Origin: Chthoniobacterales bacterium
GTDB lineage: Bacteria; Verrucomicrobiota; Verrucomicrobiia; Chthoniobacterales; UBA10450
DNA: 7,675 nucleotides
Reading direction: 5' to 3'
NCBI GenBank assembly: GCA_013697365.1
Contig: JACCXA010000019.1
Coordinates: forward strand, 1 to 7,675
Shown: positions 1 through 6,814 of the stretch, one piece after another
How positions within the stretch are numbered: position 1 is the stretch's first letter
How the letters are laid out: every line of letters begins with the position of its first letter
Notes under the pieces: model-generated
Databases searched by the model: none
Told to the model about the DNA's origin: nothing
Seen by the model: only the letters and a program-made list of their open reading frames with translations
Position numbers and translations under genes: made by a program

Positions 1-16
1 CGTCTTGGCTATGCGG

Positions 17-115
17 CCACCAGGCGTCCCTCCTGGTGGGCTCGGGCTGGGGAGCCGTCGTTACGCGATCGAGCAGGCGAGACGCCCACTCGCCGCACAG
101 CCGGGACGGCTATGC
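17..115. repeat. Cluster of four short palindromes (REP-like intergenic DNA)
   Basis: Four small hairpins lie within about 100 bases. They are CCACCAGG/CCTGGTGG (17-24 and 32-39, perfect 8-bp arms, 7-nt loop), GGCT/AGCC around GGGG (45-56), GGCG/CGCC around AGA (76-86), and GCACAGCC/GGCTATGC around GGGAC (95-102 and 108-115, one mismatch). The first hairpin read on the minus strand and the last read on the plus strand both have a loop containing GGGAC. GGCTATG occurs at 7-13 and again at 108-114. This resembles dispersed palindromic intergenic repeats that I associate with verrucomicrobial genomes, but only this cluster is visible here, so dispersal is an inference. No convincing gene is seen in 1-147. 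Confidence 0.5.
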
Positions 116-147
116 TCCGGGGCGGCATGCTCCCCCTTCGGGTCGCA

Positions 148-608
148 AGCTTTAACGAGAAGCGGCGGGCCTGGGTCTTTAATCTCTTCCTCTTTCTCGT
201 CGTCGCGTGGTGGATTTTCTATCGCTGGCGAAACATCGAGCAGTGGACCTACTTCCTGTTCCTTGTCCTGCTTTCCCCCACGATTCTTTATCTCGCCGCC
301 ATGGTGCTCTTTTCCCCGGAAGGTGGATCAGTCCAAGCGCCGCAGGATTGTCGCGGCCATTTCTACGCGAATCGGCGCAGCTTTTTCATCTTCTTTGGCC
401 TCTGAGTTCCGGTTGACGTGGCCGACACGCTCCTTAAGGGGATGGCCCATCTTAATTCTCTTGGGGTCAAGTATTCGCGAGCGTTGTCATTTTGACCGTG
501 CTCTTCACAAGCGCGGCGATCACGGAGAACGAATGTTTCCATGGAGTGCTCGGCATCTATTTCATCGTCCAGGCCATTAGATCAGCTTCGCGTTCTTCGG
601 TACGCTAA
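148..608 (+). pseudogene. Decayed small integral membrane protein gene, 5' truncated
   Basis: This looks like the remains of a hydrophobic protein family whose members are about 180-200 residues with four or more membrane spans. Frame 1 from 148 encodes two hydrophobic segments (VFNLFLFLVVAWWIFYRW, then YFLFLVLLSPTILYLAAMVL) and a conserved-looking HFYANRRSFFIFFGL stretch. A TGA at 403-405 interrupts it. The same frame continues with VPVDVADTLLKGMAHLNSLG, which fits the same family. Near 466-474 the reading moves to frame 3, consistent with one lost base, and continues FASVVILTVLFTSAAITENE to a TAA at 606-608. The usual N-terminal membrane span is absent. The only upstream ATG in frame (112) lies inside a palindrome, so the start appears to have been lost. 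The family assignment is from recall. The stop, the frameshift and the missing 5' end together argue for real decay. The two point lesions alone could be sequencing errors. Confidence 0.65.
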
Positions 609-611
609 TGT

Positions 612-615
612 AAGG
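612..615 (+). promoter_or_regulatory. Ribosome binding site AAGG for the GTG start at 622
   Basis: AAGG ends six bases before GTG 622, immediately after the TAA (606-608) of the decayed upstream gene. It supports GTG 622 over the upstream in-frame ATG at 541. That ATG would overlap the pseudogene tail and place about 27 unconvincing residues before a clear signal peptide. Confidence 0.5.
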
Positions 616-621
616 CGCCCT

Positions 622-2106
622 GTGATCCGCTTCCGCCATCATCCCTGGGTTTACGCGTGCGTCCTTGCGGTGGCTTTCTCTTGTTCAGCCTTCGCTCAGG
701 AAGTCGCTCCAACGCCAGAGCCGCCAGCACCAGACGGGGCGGCGATGATGAAAGCCGTGCGGCTACATACCTACGGCGGCCGGGAAGTTCTTCAGTTCGA
801 AGACGCGCCCCGGCCGCGCCCGAAGGAAGACGAGATTCTGATCCGCGTCCTCGCGGCCGGCGTGAATCCGGTTGATGCGAAGATCCGGCAGGGAATGTTC
901 GCGCGCATGATGGGGACGAAGTTGCCGCTCATTCCGGGATTGGATGTCTCGGGCCTCGTGGAAGAAGCGGGTGCGAAGGTGACCAGGTTCAAGAAAGGCG
1001 ACCCGGTCTACGCTTGCCTGAGCGCGCTCCGCCAGGGGGCCTACGCGGAATTCGCCGTGGCGAAGGTCCCGGAGCTGGACAAATCGATCGCGGTGCTTCC
1101 GCTTCTCACCCGCTCGGAGGACGAAGCGAATGCTCTTCTCGCGAGCGGCATTCGTGATGAGGTGACGTCCGCGCTGGCAAAGATCAAAGCCCTGAAACTG
1201 GCGCCCGATCCGGGGTCGATGGCGACCGACAATGCCGGTGACGCGACGGAGGAGGCGGCCTCGAGGCCGGACGTGGCCTATGTGGTGGAAGGCGATATCC
1301 GGCAGGATCCGGGCGACAGAGTTTGTGTCAGCCTGAAGCTCATGGATGTCCGCAACAATCGCCCCCTTTGGAGCGAAAGTTTCGATCGGACGGCAGTCGA
1401 TCTTCCCGCGCTCGCGAAAGAGGTCGCGGCCGAAGCCGTGGCCGTCATTCGGACGACAGTAGCCGAGCTGGAAGCACCGGAGAGCGAGGCGTCGGCCAAA
1501 CCGAAGGGATTAAGTTTCGAAGGCGCTGCGGTAATGCCGGTGGCGGCAGCGACGGCGTGGCAGGCTCTGGTCGAGATCGCAAACCTGAGCCCCGGACAGA
1601 CGGTTTTAATTCACGGCGGGTCGGGCGGAGTGGGCGTTTTCGCGATTCAAATCGCAAAAGCGCGGGGCGCGAAGGTGATCGCGACCGCCTCTGCGGCGAA
1701 CCAGGAGTTTATGAGGGATTTGGGGGCAGACCGGGTCATCGATTATAACGCGACCCGGTTTGAGGAGGTGGTGAAGGAAGTGGATGTGGTGCTCGACAGC
1801 GTGGCGGGCGAGACTCTGAAACGTTCTTACGGCGTGGTGAAAAAGGGAGGCATCATCGTCTCCCTGCTCGAGCCTCCAGATAAAGCCGAACTCGACGCGC
1901 GGGGCATTCGCGGGACGGCGTTTATGGTTTCGCCGAGCGCTGCTCTGCTGAGCGAGCTGACGAAGCTGGTGGAAGCGAAGAAGCTGAAGCCGGTCATTTC
2001 AAAAACGTTTCCGCTCGCTGATGTTGCCAAGGCGCACGAAGCGATTGAAACCGGGCACACGCGCGGGAAAATCGTTTTGCGCGTGGCGGATGAGCCGAAG
2101 GATTGA
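622..2106 (+). CDS. Exported quinone-oxidoreductase-like MDR enzyme with a nested TolB-N-like domain
   Basis: The product is 494 residues from GTG 622; the usual family length is about 310-330. Residues 1-25 form a Sec signal peptide with a hydrophobic core YACVLAVAF and an AFA|QE cleavage site, followed by a Pro/Ala-rich linker. MDR homology begins at about residue 43 (MKAVRLHTYGG). The GroES-like half runs to about 148 and includes AAGVNPVDAKIRQGMF and IPGLDVSG. Residues about 149-286 are a TolB-N/COG5616-like domain (KSIAVLPLL near its start, VAYVVEGDIR and LWSESFDR later). The Rossmann half (about 287-490) resumes at KPKGLSFEGAA and carries the NADP(H)-binding HGGSGGVG motif at about 331-338, then TRGKIVLRV near the end. 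No structural or catalytic zinc cysteine cluster is seen, so it belongs to the zinc-free QOR type, expected to reduce quinones or enones with NADPH. If it is exported, access to cofactor is a puzzle. The frame is continuous with no stops. The DUF5996 gene starts four bases downstream, suggesting one transcript. The MDR call is firm. The substrate is unknown. Confidence 0.9.
   Translation: MIRFRHHPWVYACVLAVAFSCSAFAQEVAPTPEPPAPDGAAMMKAVRLHTYGGREVLQFEDAPRPRPKEDEILIRVLAAGVNPVDAKIRQGMFARMMGTKLPLIPGLDVSGLVEEAGAKVTRFKKGDPVYACLSALRQGAYAEFAVAKVPELDKSIAVLPLLTRSEDEANALLASGIRDEVTSALAKIKALKLAPDPGSMATDNAGDATEEAASRPDVAYVVEGDIRQDPGDRVCVSLKLMDVRNNRPLWSESFDRTAVDLPALAKEVAAEAVAVIRTTVAELEAPESEASAKPKGLSFEGAAVMPVAAATAWQALVEIANLSPGQTVLIHGGSGGVGVFAIQIAKARGAKVIATASAANQEFMRDLGADRVIDYNATRFEEVVKEVDVVLDSVAGETLKRSYGVVKKGGIIVSLLEPPDKAELDARGIRGTAFMVSPSAALLSELTKLVEAKKLKPVISKTFPLADVAKAHEAIETGHTRGKIVLRVADEPKD
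1066..1479 (+). other. In-frame TolB-N-like (COG5616-type) domain insertion within the MDR gene
   Basis: This segment encodes about 138 residues with no MDR character. Its landmarks match the TolB amino-terminal-like module usually found with adenylate cyclases, Ser/Thr kinases or TPR proteins: an opening KSIAVLPLL strand, a helix ASGIRDEVTSALAKI, then DVAYVVEGDIRQDPGDRV and LWSESFDR. The residues before it (GAYAEFAVAK) and after it (ESEASAKPKGLSF) would be adjacent in an ordinary quinone oxidoreductase. CCGGAG occurs at 1069-1074 and 1477-1482, and GAGCTGGA at 1072-1079 and 1465-1472. Both pairs are in the same codon phase. Removing one CCGGAG copy plus the DNA between them (408 bases) leaves an uninterrupted MDR sequence reading AKVPESEASAKPKG. 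Confidence 0.8.
2098..2102 (+). promoter_or_regulatory. Ribosome binding site AAGGA deciding the ATG 2111 start
   Basis: AAGGA lies eight bases before ATG 2111, inside the last codons of the oxidoreductase gene. It supports 2111 over the in-frame ATG at 2090, which has no comparable site at a suitable distance. Confidence 0.55.
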
Positions 2107-2110
2107 GGGA

Positions 2111-3066
2111 ATGCCGATCGCGCCCGAATCTTTGCCTGAAGCCTGGCCGGCTTTGCCTTTCGAGGGTTGGAACGAAACCGCGTTCACGCTCCACATGTGG
2201 ACGCAAATGGTCGGAAAAATCCGGCTCTCTCTCACGCCCTGGATCAATCATTCGTGGCACGTCACGCTCTACCTCACCGCACGCGGCCTGACGACTTCTC
2301 CGATCCCGCATGGCACCCGCAGCTTTGAAATTGAATTTGATTTCGTTCAGCACGTTTTGCTCATCCGGAGCGGTCACGGCGACGGACGGACGATCCCACT
2401 TCAAGCCATGGCCGTGGCCGAGTTTCACGAGCGAGTGATGAACGCGCTGCGCGAGATGTCGCTCGAGGTGAAGATTTCCGGCACGCCGAACGAGATCGCG
2501 GAGCCCATCCCGTTCGCCGAAGACCAGAAGCACAAATCGTATGAAGCGGAGGCCGCGAATCGTTTCTGGCGCGTCCTCCAGCAATCCGATCGTGTCTTCA
2601 AGAGCTTCCGCTCGCGCTTCATCGGGAAGTGCAGCCCGGTGCATTTTTTCTGGGGCAGCTTCGATCTGGCCGTGACTCGTTTCTCCGGGAGAGCCGCGCC
2701 GCCTCATCCGGGCGGCGTCCGCATTTACCAAATGCTGTCACGCGCGAGGCCTACTCGCACGAAGTGAGTAGCTGTGGGTTCTGGCCGGGCAGCGCGGAAA
2801 TGCCGGAGCCGATTTTCTATTCCTACGCGTATCCAGCGCCGGAAGGTTTCGACGCGGCCACGGTGCTTCCATCCGGCGCGAGATGGGAGGGGAGCCTGCG
2901 CGAATTCGTCCTGCCATATGAGGCCGTCCGCTCGGCTCGCCAGCCGGACGAAACGTTGCTCAGCTTTCTACAGAGCACCTACGAGGCGGCGGCAACCCTG
3001 GCAAAGTGGGATCGGCCGGCGCTCGAACATGAAGGCGACTGGCCATTGCGCACCGCCAGCGAGTAA
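2111..3066 (+). pseudogene. DUF5996 family protein gene, one apparent single-base frameshift
   Basis: The first part, from ATG 2111, reads ALPFEGWNETAFTLHMWTQM, then INHSWHVTLYLTARGLTTSP, and later SRFIGKCSPVHFFWGSFDLA, all typical of the DUF5996 family (function unknown). This frame ends prematurely at TGA 2765-2767. The family sequence continues in another frame with NAVTREAYSHEVSSCGFWPG, then PIFYSYAYPAPEGF and LLSFLQSTYEAAATLAKWD, to TAA 3064-3066. The switch maps to GTCCGCATTTACC around 2717-2729. Adding one C at 2719-2720 gives GTC CCG CAT TTA and restores one 318-residue protein of normal length. All conserved segments on both sides look intact, so this is either a very recent lesion or a sequence error. 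It starts four bases after the oxidoreductase stop and is probably co-transcribed. Its end is 18 bases from the convergent TonB-receptor stop, leaving no room for a long terminator. Confidence 0.85.
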
Positions 3067-3084
3067 GGTCGCCGGAATTTTCGT

Positions 3085-5181
3085 TCACAGCCGACATTGG
3101 AGCTGCAACGTCACCAGACGCGGAGTGCCCGTGGAAACAAGGCCTTCCTGTGTCTTGCCGGTCTCGATCTCGGTATCGAATATGTTTTCGACCTTGAGGC
3201 CCGCGGAAATTTTATCGGTGAAGTCGTAGAAGACCGCGGCGTCGAGAGTGACGAACGGGGCCAGTTCTAAACGATTCTGGTCATCCTCAAACTGCCGTCC
3301 GACGTAGCGCGCCTGCGTCGTGACGAGCCACTTCGCGCCCGGTTTCCATTCGATGCTCGCGCTCACAGCGTGCTCCGGAGTTTGGGCAAGAAGATTGCCG
3401 ACCAATCCCGGTTCCGACGCCTGATCGATAACGGGCTTCGTGAAGAGGTAGCTCGCTTTAAGGAAAAGCTCCGGCACTACCTGCCATTCGCCGCCGAATT
3501 CCACACCGGGCGCGGTGACGAGGCCGATGTTCTGGCGCTGCCGGAGCACGCCGCCGGCAGGGATGAAACCACCGGGGTCGAACGTGCCGGGGCCGAAGCC
3601 GACCGTGACATTTCCGATCGCGTCTTCGAGGTGGTTGTAAAACACGGCCCCGGTCACGCGGATTTTGTCCGCCGGTCTCCATGAGACGCCCGCTTCGCCG
3701 CCGAGGAGCCGCTCCGGTTCCAATTCTGCATTCGCTTCCGTAACGACATTGCCGACGCGAAATGGGCGGTAGAGTTCGTTTAAGGTCGGGACGCGGAAGC
3801 CACTGTAAAAGGCGGCCCGCAAATCGAGCGCGCGGCTGATGCTTACTGTCGTGCCCAGTCGGCCATTGACGCTGTAGCCGTCGCGATCGGCGAAGTCGGT
3901 ACGGAGAATCGCACCGCGCGTCGCGCGATCGAATTCCCGGCGTGATCCATCGGCGAGCTGCCAGCGATCGAGGCGGAGGCCGCCGACTATTGTCGTCGCT
4001 TCGGAAATTTTCCATCGGTCCTCGGCAAAGGCGCCCAGGAAGAGCTGCTGTCCAGCCGCTTCGCGCAGCCGTGTGAATTCGTTTGCGACGAATCGGAATG
4101 CTTCCCTGGTGCTGCCTTCAATCCAACGAGCGTCAGCGCCCACGGTTAGAGAATGCTGCGAGCCTAACGCCATGCTCCAAACTGCGCTCCCGCCGAGCGC
4201 CTCCGCGGGCACATCGAATTGGTTGAGCGCGGGCGTCTCCACCGTGCGTGCGTCGTTGATCGAGCTGAAAGTGCTGCGGTATTTGCGCCTCTGGCCGTAG
4301 ACCGTAAGCCGGAACTCCGCCGCCATGTCTGGCAGCTTTTGCGTCAACGCGGCATTCAAATCCGCTCCTGTTGTTTCGTTCCGCGTGTAGATGGTGCCGT
4401 TGCCGCGATCCTCTCGAAAGCCTCGAGCTTGCAACCGGAGCGCTGTGTTTTCAGCGAGAGTGAACTCGGAGACGACCTGGAGCAGATCGGAGTCGGCGGA
4501 GGCATTGTTGTCGACTGGCCCGCGCTGGTCGTCCTGCAAGACCGGGTAACCGCCAGTCGAGAAATGCTCCGCTAACACCGAAAGCGTCGCCGTTCTTCCC
4601 ACCAGACTTGCGCTGAGCGTCCCGCTGTTCGTATCGGCGCTGCCGAGAAGTCCCTGCGCATAGGCAGAGGTCTGTTCCTCCATGCGCGACGTGATGTAGA
4701 TCGTGCCAGCCAGAGCCGCGTTTCCGAACAGCCCAGCCCCGCCGCCGGGGGTCACAAGCACGTTTTCAATTCCGGCCGGCGGCAGCTGGTTCCACAGGAC
4801 GTAGCCGGCAAAGGGATCGTTCAACGGGATGCCGTCGAGCAGGACAAGGGTGCGACCGGCGCCGCTCGGTCCGAAATTGCGCAGAGTGACGCCCTGCGTG
4901 GTAGGATTCGCGACGCGACTACTGCTTCGGCGGAAAAGACTGAAGCCCGGCACTTGCGCGCGAAGAATATCGTCGAGCCGGACCTGGGGAGAACGCCGCA
5001 ACATTTCTGCTTCCAGCGATTGGATCGCGAATGGCCCGCTGGCGGTTGCGCTTGGCAGGCGGTCGGCGGAGACGGTGATCGATTCGGAAATGGTTTCCTG
5101 CGCACGCGCTGAGCCTAACGAGTAGAAAACAATCGCGCAGCCCGCGCTGAGCCACGCCCGCGGGGCCGCACCGGCCTTCAC
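3085..5181 (-). CDS. TonB-dependent outer-membrane receptor
   Basis: The product is 698 residues from a GTG start at 5181, within the usual size range for TonB-dependent receptors. Residues 1-27 form a signal peptide (core LSAGCAIVFYSLG, cleavage SARA|QE). A TonB-box-like stretch TISESITVSA follows at about 30-39. The plug domain spans about 45-166 and includes LDDILRAQVPGFSLF, RVANPTTQGVTLRNFGPSGA, RTLVLLDGIPLNDPF and the closing AGTIYITSR. The remainder is beta-barrel-like, including the late LRAAFYSGFRVPTLNELYRP segment characteristic of the family and GLKVENIFDTEIETG near the end. The last residue is Leu instead of the common aromatic residue. It should take up a bound ligand across the outer membrane using TonB energy. 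The ligand (siderophore, cobalamin, glycan or other) cannot be read from this sequence. The GTG start overlaps the upstream stop in GTGA. A longer reading from a TTG at 5247 would lie wholly inside the upstream gene and is less likely. Confidence 0.93.
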   Translation of the reverse strand: MKAGAAPRAWLSAGCAIVFYSLGSARAQETISESITVSADRLPSATASGPFAIQSLEAEMLRRSPQVRLDDILRAQVPGFSLFRRSSSRVANPTTQGVTLRNFGPSGAGRTLVLLDGIPLNDPFAGYVLWNQLPPAGIENVLVTPGGGAGLFGNAALAGTIYITSRMEEQTSAYAQGLLGSADTNSGTLSASLVGRTATLSVLAEHFSTGGYPVLQDDQRGPVDNNASADSDLLQVVSEFTLAENTALRLQARGFREDRGNGTIYTRNETTGADLNAALTQKLPDMAAEFRLTVYGQRRKYRSTFSSINDARTVETPALNQFDVPAEALGGSAVWSMALGSQHSLTVGADARWIEGSTREAFRFVANEFTRLREAAGQQLFLGAFAEDRWKISEATTIVGGLRLDRWQLADGSRREFDRATRGAILRTDFADRDGYSVNGRLGTTVSISRALDLRAAFYSGFRVPTLNELYRPFRVGNVVTEANAELEPERLLGGEAGVSWRPADKIRVTGAVFYNHLEDAIGNVTVGFGPGTFDPGGFIPAGGVLRQRQNIGLVTAPGVEFGGEWQVVPELFLKASYLFTKPVIDQASEPGLVGNLLAQTPEHAVSASIEWKPGAKWLVTTQARYVGRQFEDDQNRLELAPFVTLDAAVFYDFTDKISAGLKVENIFDTEIETGKTQEGLVSTGTPRLVTLQLQCRL

Positions 5182-5987
5182 GAAACAGAACCGGCTGGCG
5201 CTGGCGCGCGCAAGGGCGCTGCTCCGCCTTGCAGGCGTTGCACCCAATTACGAAATTCAAGCGGGCGGGCGATCGCATCGAAACGTTCCGAAAAACCACC
5301 CGTGCCCCGAATCGTGACGGTTCCATAATCAAACAGGCGTCCCCAGAAACCCTGGTCGATCCCGATCGATTCCACCTTGGAAATGAACATTTCGAGCGTC
5401 TGACGCTGGATGACCCCGGTCTTGATCAGGACCCGGATGTCGGTCAGGACCAGCTCGCTGCTTACATAGGCGAGCGTGGGAGCGACCATCATGAAGGCAG
5501 GGAGGGGCAGGACGAACCAGCCTAGTTGCGACGCGGTCAGCGCCTGGACCGCGATGGCAAATGGGATCGCGAGAAAGAAAAAGGCCGCCAGAGCCAGGAG
5601 AGCGAAACGCACAAAGACAATCCAATGCAGCGATGTGCGGTGATACGGCGTCTCGTTAGGCGCGAGCGTCGCCCGTGCATAGGGACCGAGCGATTCGAGC
5701 GCGAGGCTCAGAGCATCCGAAACCGGGAGAGGCAGCGGCGCGGGCGCAGGGAGCGGGGTGACGCGGCCAAGAGGTGCCTCGGTAACCGACGGAAGTGAAA
5801 TTGCGGCAGGGATCGCAACCGGCTCTTTTCCGAAGCGTTCGAAGGTGGCAAGCGGTTTCCATTCTCCATCACGCCCGTCCGAGGCGAGATCGGAGGCTTG
5901 CAGGAGCTTGTCCTCGAGATACAACCGCACCTGCTCTTCACGAAAAGGCCCGCGTCGGAGGCCATTGAGATAAAGGTAGAATTCCAT
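5178..5987 (-). CDS. GYF_2 (DUF4339) and bPH2 (DUF304) domain membrane protein
   Basis: The product is 269 residues from ATG 5987. Residues 2-50 are a GYF_2 domain (FYLYLNGLRRGPF, then DGEWKPLATF), a probable peptide- or protein-binding module. A Pro-rich linker (about 59-90, with PLPAPAPLPLPV) follows. Two membrane spans come next, at about 121-148 (WIVFVRFALLALAAFFFLAI) and about 155-175 (LGWFVLPLPAFMMVAP). Residues about 176-250 form a bacterial PH-like (bPH2/DUF304) domain with DIRVLIKTGVIQRQTLEMF and GFWGRLFDYGTVTIRGTGG. It probably sits in the inner membrane with the GYF_2 and PH-like parts on the same side. Its role is unknown. It starts 23 bases after the hslO stop with no strong Shine-Dalgarno, and its stop overlaps the receptor GTG in GTGA. 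A longer in-frame reading up to 6089 would run into hslO, and its first 34 residues show no domain character, so I reject it. Confidence 0.88.
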   Translation of the reverse strand: MEFYLYLNGLRRGPFREEQVRLYLEDKLLQASDLASDGRDGEWKPLATFERFGKEPVAIPAAISLPSVTEAPLGRVTPLPAPAPLPLPVSDALSLALESLGPYARATLAPNETPYHRTSLHWIVFVRFALLALAAFFFLAIPFAIAVQALTASQLGWFVLPLPAFMMVAPTLAYVSSELVLTDIRVLIKTGVIQRQTLEMFISKVESIGIDQGFWGRLFDYGTVTIRGTGGFSERFDAIARPLEFRNWVQRLQGGAAPLRAPAPAGSVS

Positions 5988-6010
5988 CGGACCGCGTCGG
6001 CTCGTGCGCC

Positions 6011-6814
6011 TTATGGCTGACTCGTTTCCTCGAAGTACGCTTCCAGTGCTTCCCGCGTGACCACATGCAAAGCGCCGCAGCGCGGACAACTAATCCGAAT
6101 CGAATTCTCCTCCCCGAATAAGCCGTCCGAATCCGTCCGCAGGATTGGCGCGAGAATGGGAAACATCCGCTCCTGCGAACACCCACAGCCCCACCGATAT
6201 GAGCGTTGCTCAAGCAGGCTCAACGTCTCCGCATTGTCGAGCGCGCGAACCTTTTCGTCATCAAGTGCGTGGAACCAGCTCAGGTCGCAACCAGGTTGAG
6301 CCGAGACCATCACGAAGTCCTCCGGCCCGTGGTGAAAGTAGCGGGCCGGACGCTGCTCACTTTGCGCGTAGAATTGCTCAACAATCCCGAACGCCCGCGT
6401 GCCGCTGAATTCCACTGAGCTGCGCCGCGAATCCTGCCGTTCCCGCACCACATCCGCGCAGAATAGATTGCGACCGTCGTCCTTCACGTTCTCGGTAAAG
6501 ATCTGGCCGACGATGATGCCCCGGCGATTATCGCCGGTGACGAAAAGATTCAGGAGCGGCTCCTGAAAGTGAATCGTCCAGGCCCATGCTTCATTCCAAG
6601 GCCGCGACGCGCAGTGCAGGGTCAGGGCCGCGAGCGCTTCTTTCAGCATGGCGTCGTGTTCGGGGGCGTGATGATAACCGTACTGCCCTTGGTGCAGGTA
6701 ATAGTCGACGTAAAGCGCGCCGAACTCCGCGCGCGCTACTAAAGCGTTTCGTTCCCGGACAAAATACGTGCGTACTTCGAATCCTTCCGCGGTCTCTGTG
6801 TCTCCAATGTCCAC
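6011..6814 (-). CDS. hslO: Hsp33 redox-regulated chaperone
   Basis: The product is 267 residues, close to the usual length (about 290) for this cytoplasmic holdase. The N-terminal substrate-binding domain includes EVRTYFVRERNALVARAEF, LTLHCASRPWNEAWAWTIHF, LFVTGDNRRG and QSEQRPARYF. The C-terminal redox switch has Cys210-x-Cys212 (WGCGCSQER) and Cys243-x-x-Cys246 (SCPRCGA), the four zinc ligands that form disulfides under oxidative stress and activate the chaperone. The start is GTG 6814. The frame is open for only 16 more codons upstream to a TAG and contains no ATG there. No clear Shine-Dalgarno is seen. It is the first gene of the minus-strand cluster, with the GYF_2/bPH2 gene 23 bases downstream. 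Confidence 0.94.
   Translation of the reverse strand: MDIGDTETAEGFEVRTYFVRERNALVARAEFGALYVDYYLHQGQYGYHHAPEHDAMLKEALAALTLHCASRPWNEAWAWTIHFQEPLLNLFVTGDNRRGIIVGQIFTENVKDDGRNLFCADVVRERQDSRRSSVEFSGTRAFGIVEQFYAQSEQRPARYFHHGPEDFVMVSAQPGCDLSWFHALDDEKVRALDNAETLSLLEQRSYRWGCGCSQERMFPILAPILRTDSDGLFGEENSIRISCPRCGALHVVTREALEAYFEETSQP

Noticed and set aside
541..621. Longer N-terminus for the oxidoreductase from ATG 541
   Set aside because: It overlaps the pseudogene tail, lacks a well-spaced ribosome binding site and adds residues with no domain character before a clear signal peptide. GTG 622 has AAGG six bases upstream.
1066..1479. TolB-N-like insert as an assembly chimera
   Set aside because: A random join would rarely keep the frame at both junctions, cut the MDR at a domain boundary and leave in-phase direct repeats. 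Read-level confirmation would still settle it.
1445..1748. Open frames rich in Arg and Gly overlapping the MDR Rossmann half
   Set aside because: They are typical GC-skew shadows of the strongly supported oxidoreductase frame.
1994..2731. Long minus-strand open frame opposite the DUF5996 gene
   Set aside because: It is a compositional shadow. The plus strand carries continuous DUF5996 homology and the minus product has no recognisable motif.
3067..3084. Terminator between the convergent DUF5996 and receptor genes
   Set aside because: Only 18 bases separate the stops and no hairpin with a T-run is visible.
5182..5247. Longer TonB-receptor start at 5247
   Set aside because: The codon is TTG and lies inside the upstream gene. 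GTG 5181 overlaps the upstream stop and directly precedes a normal signal peptide.
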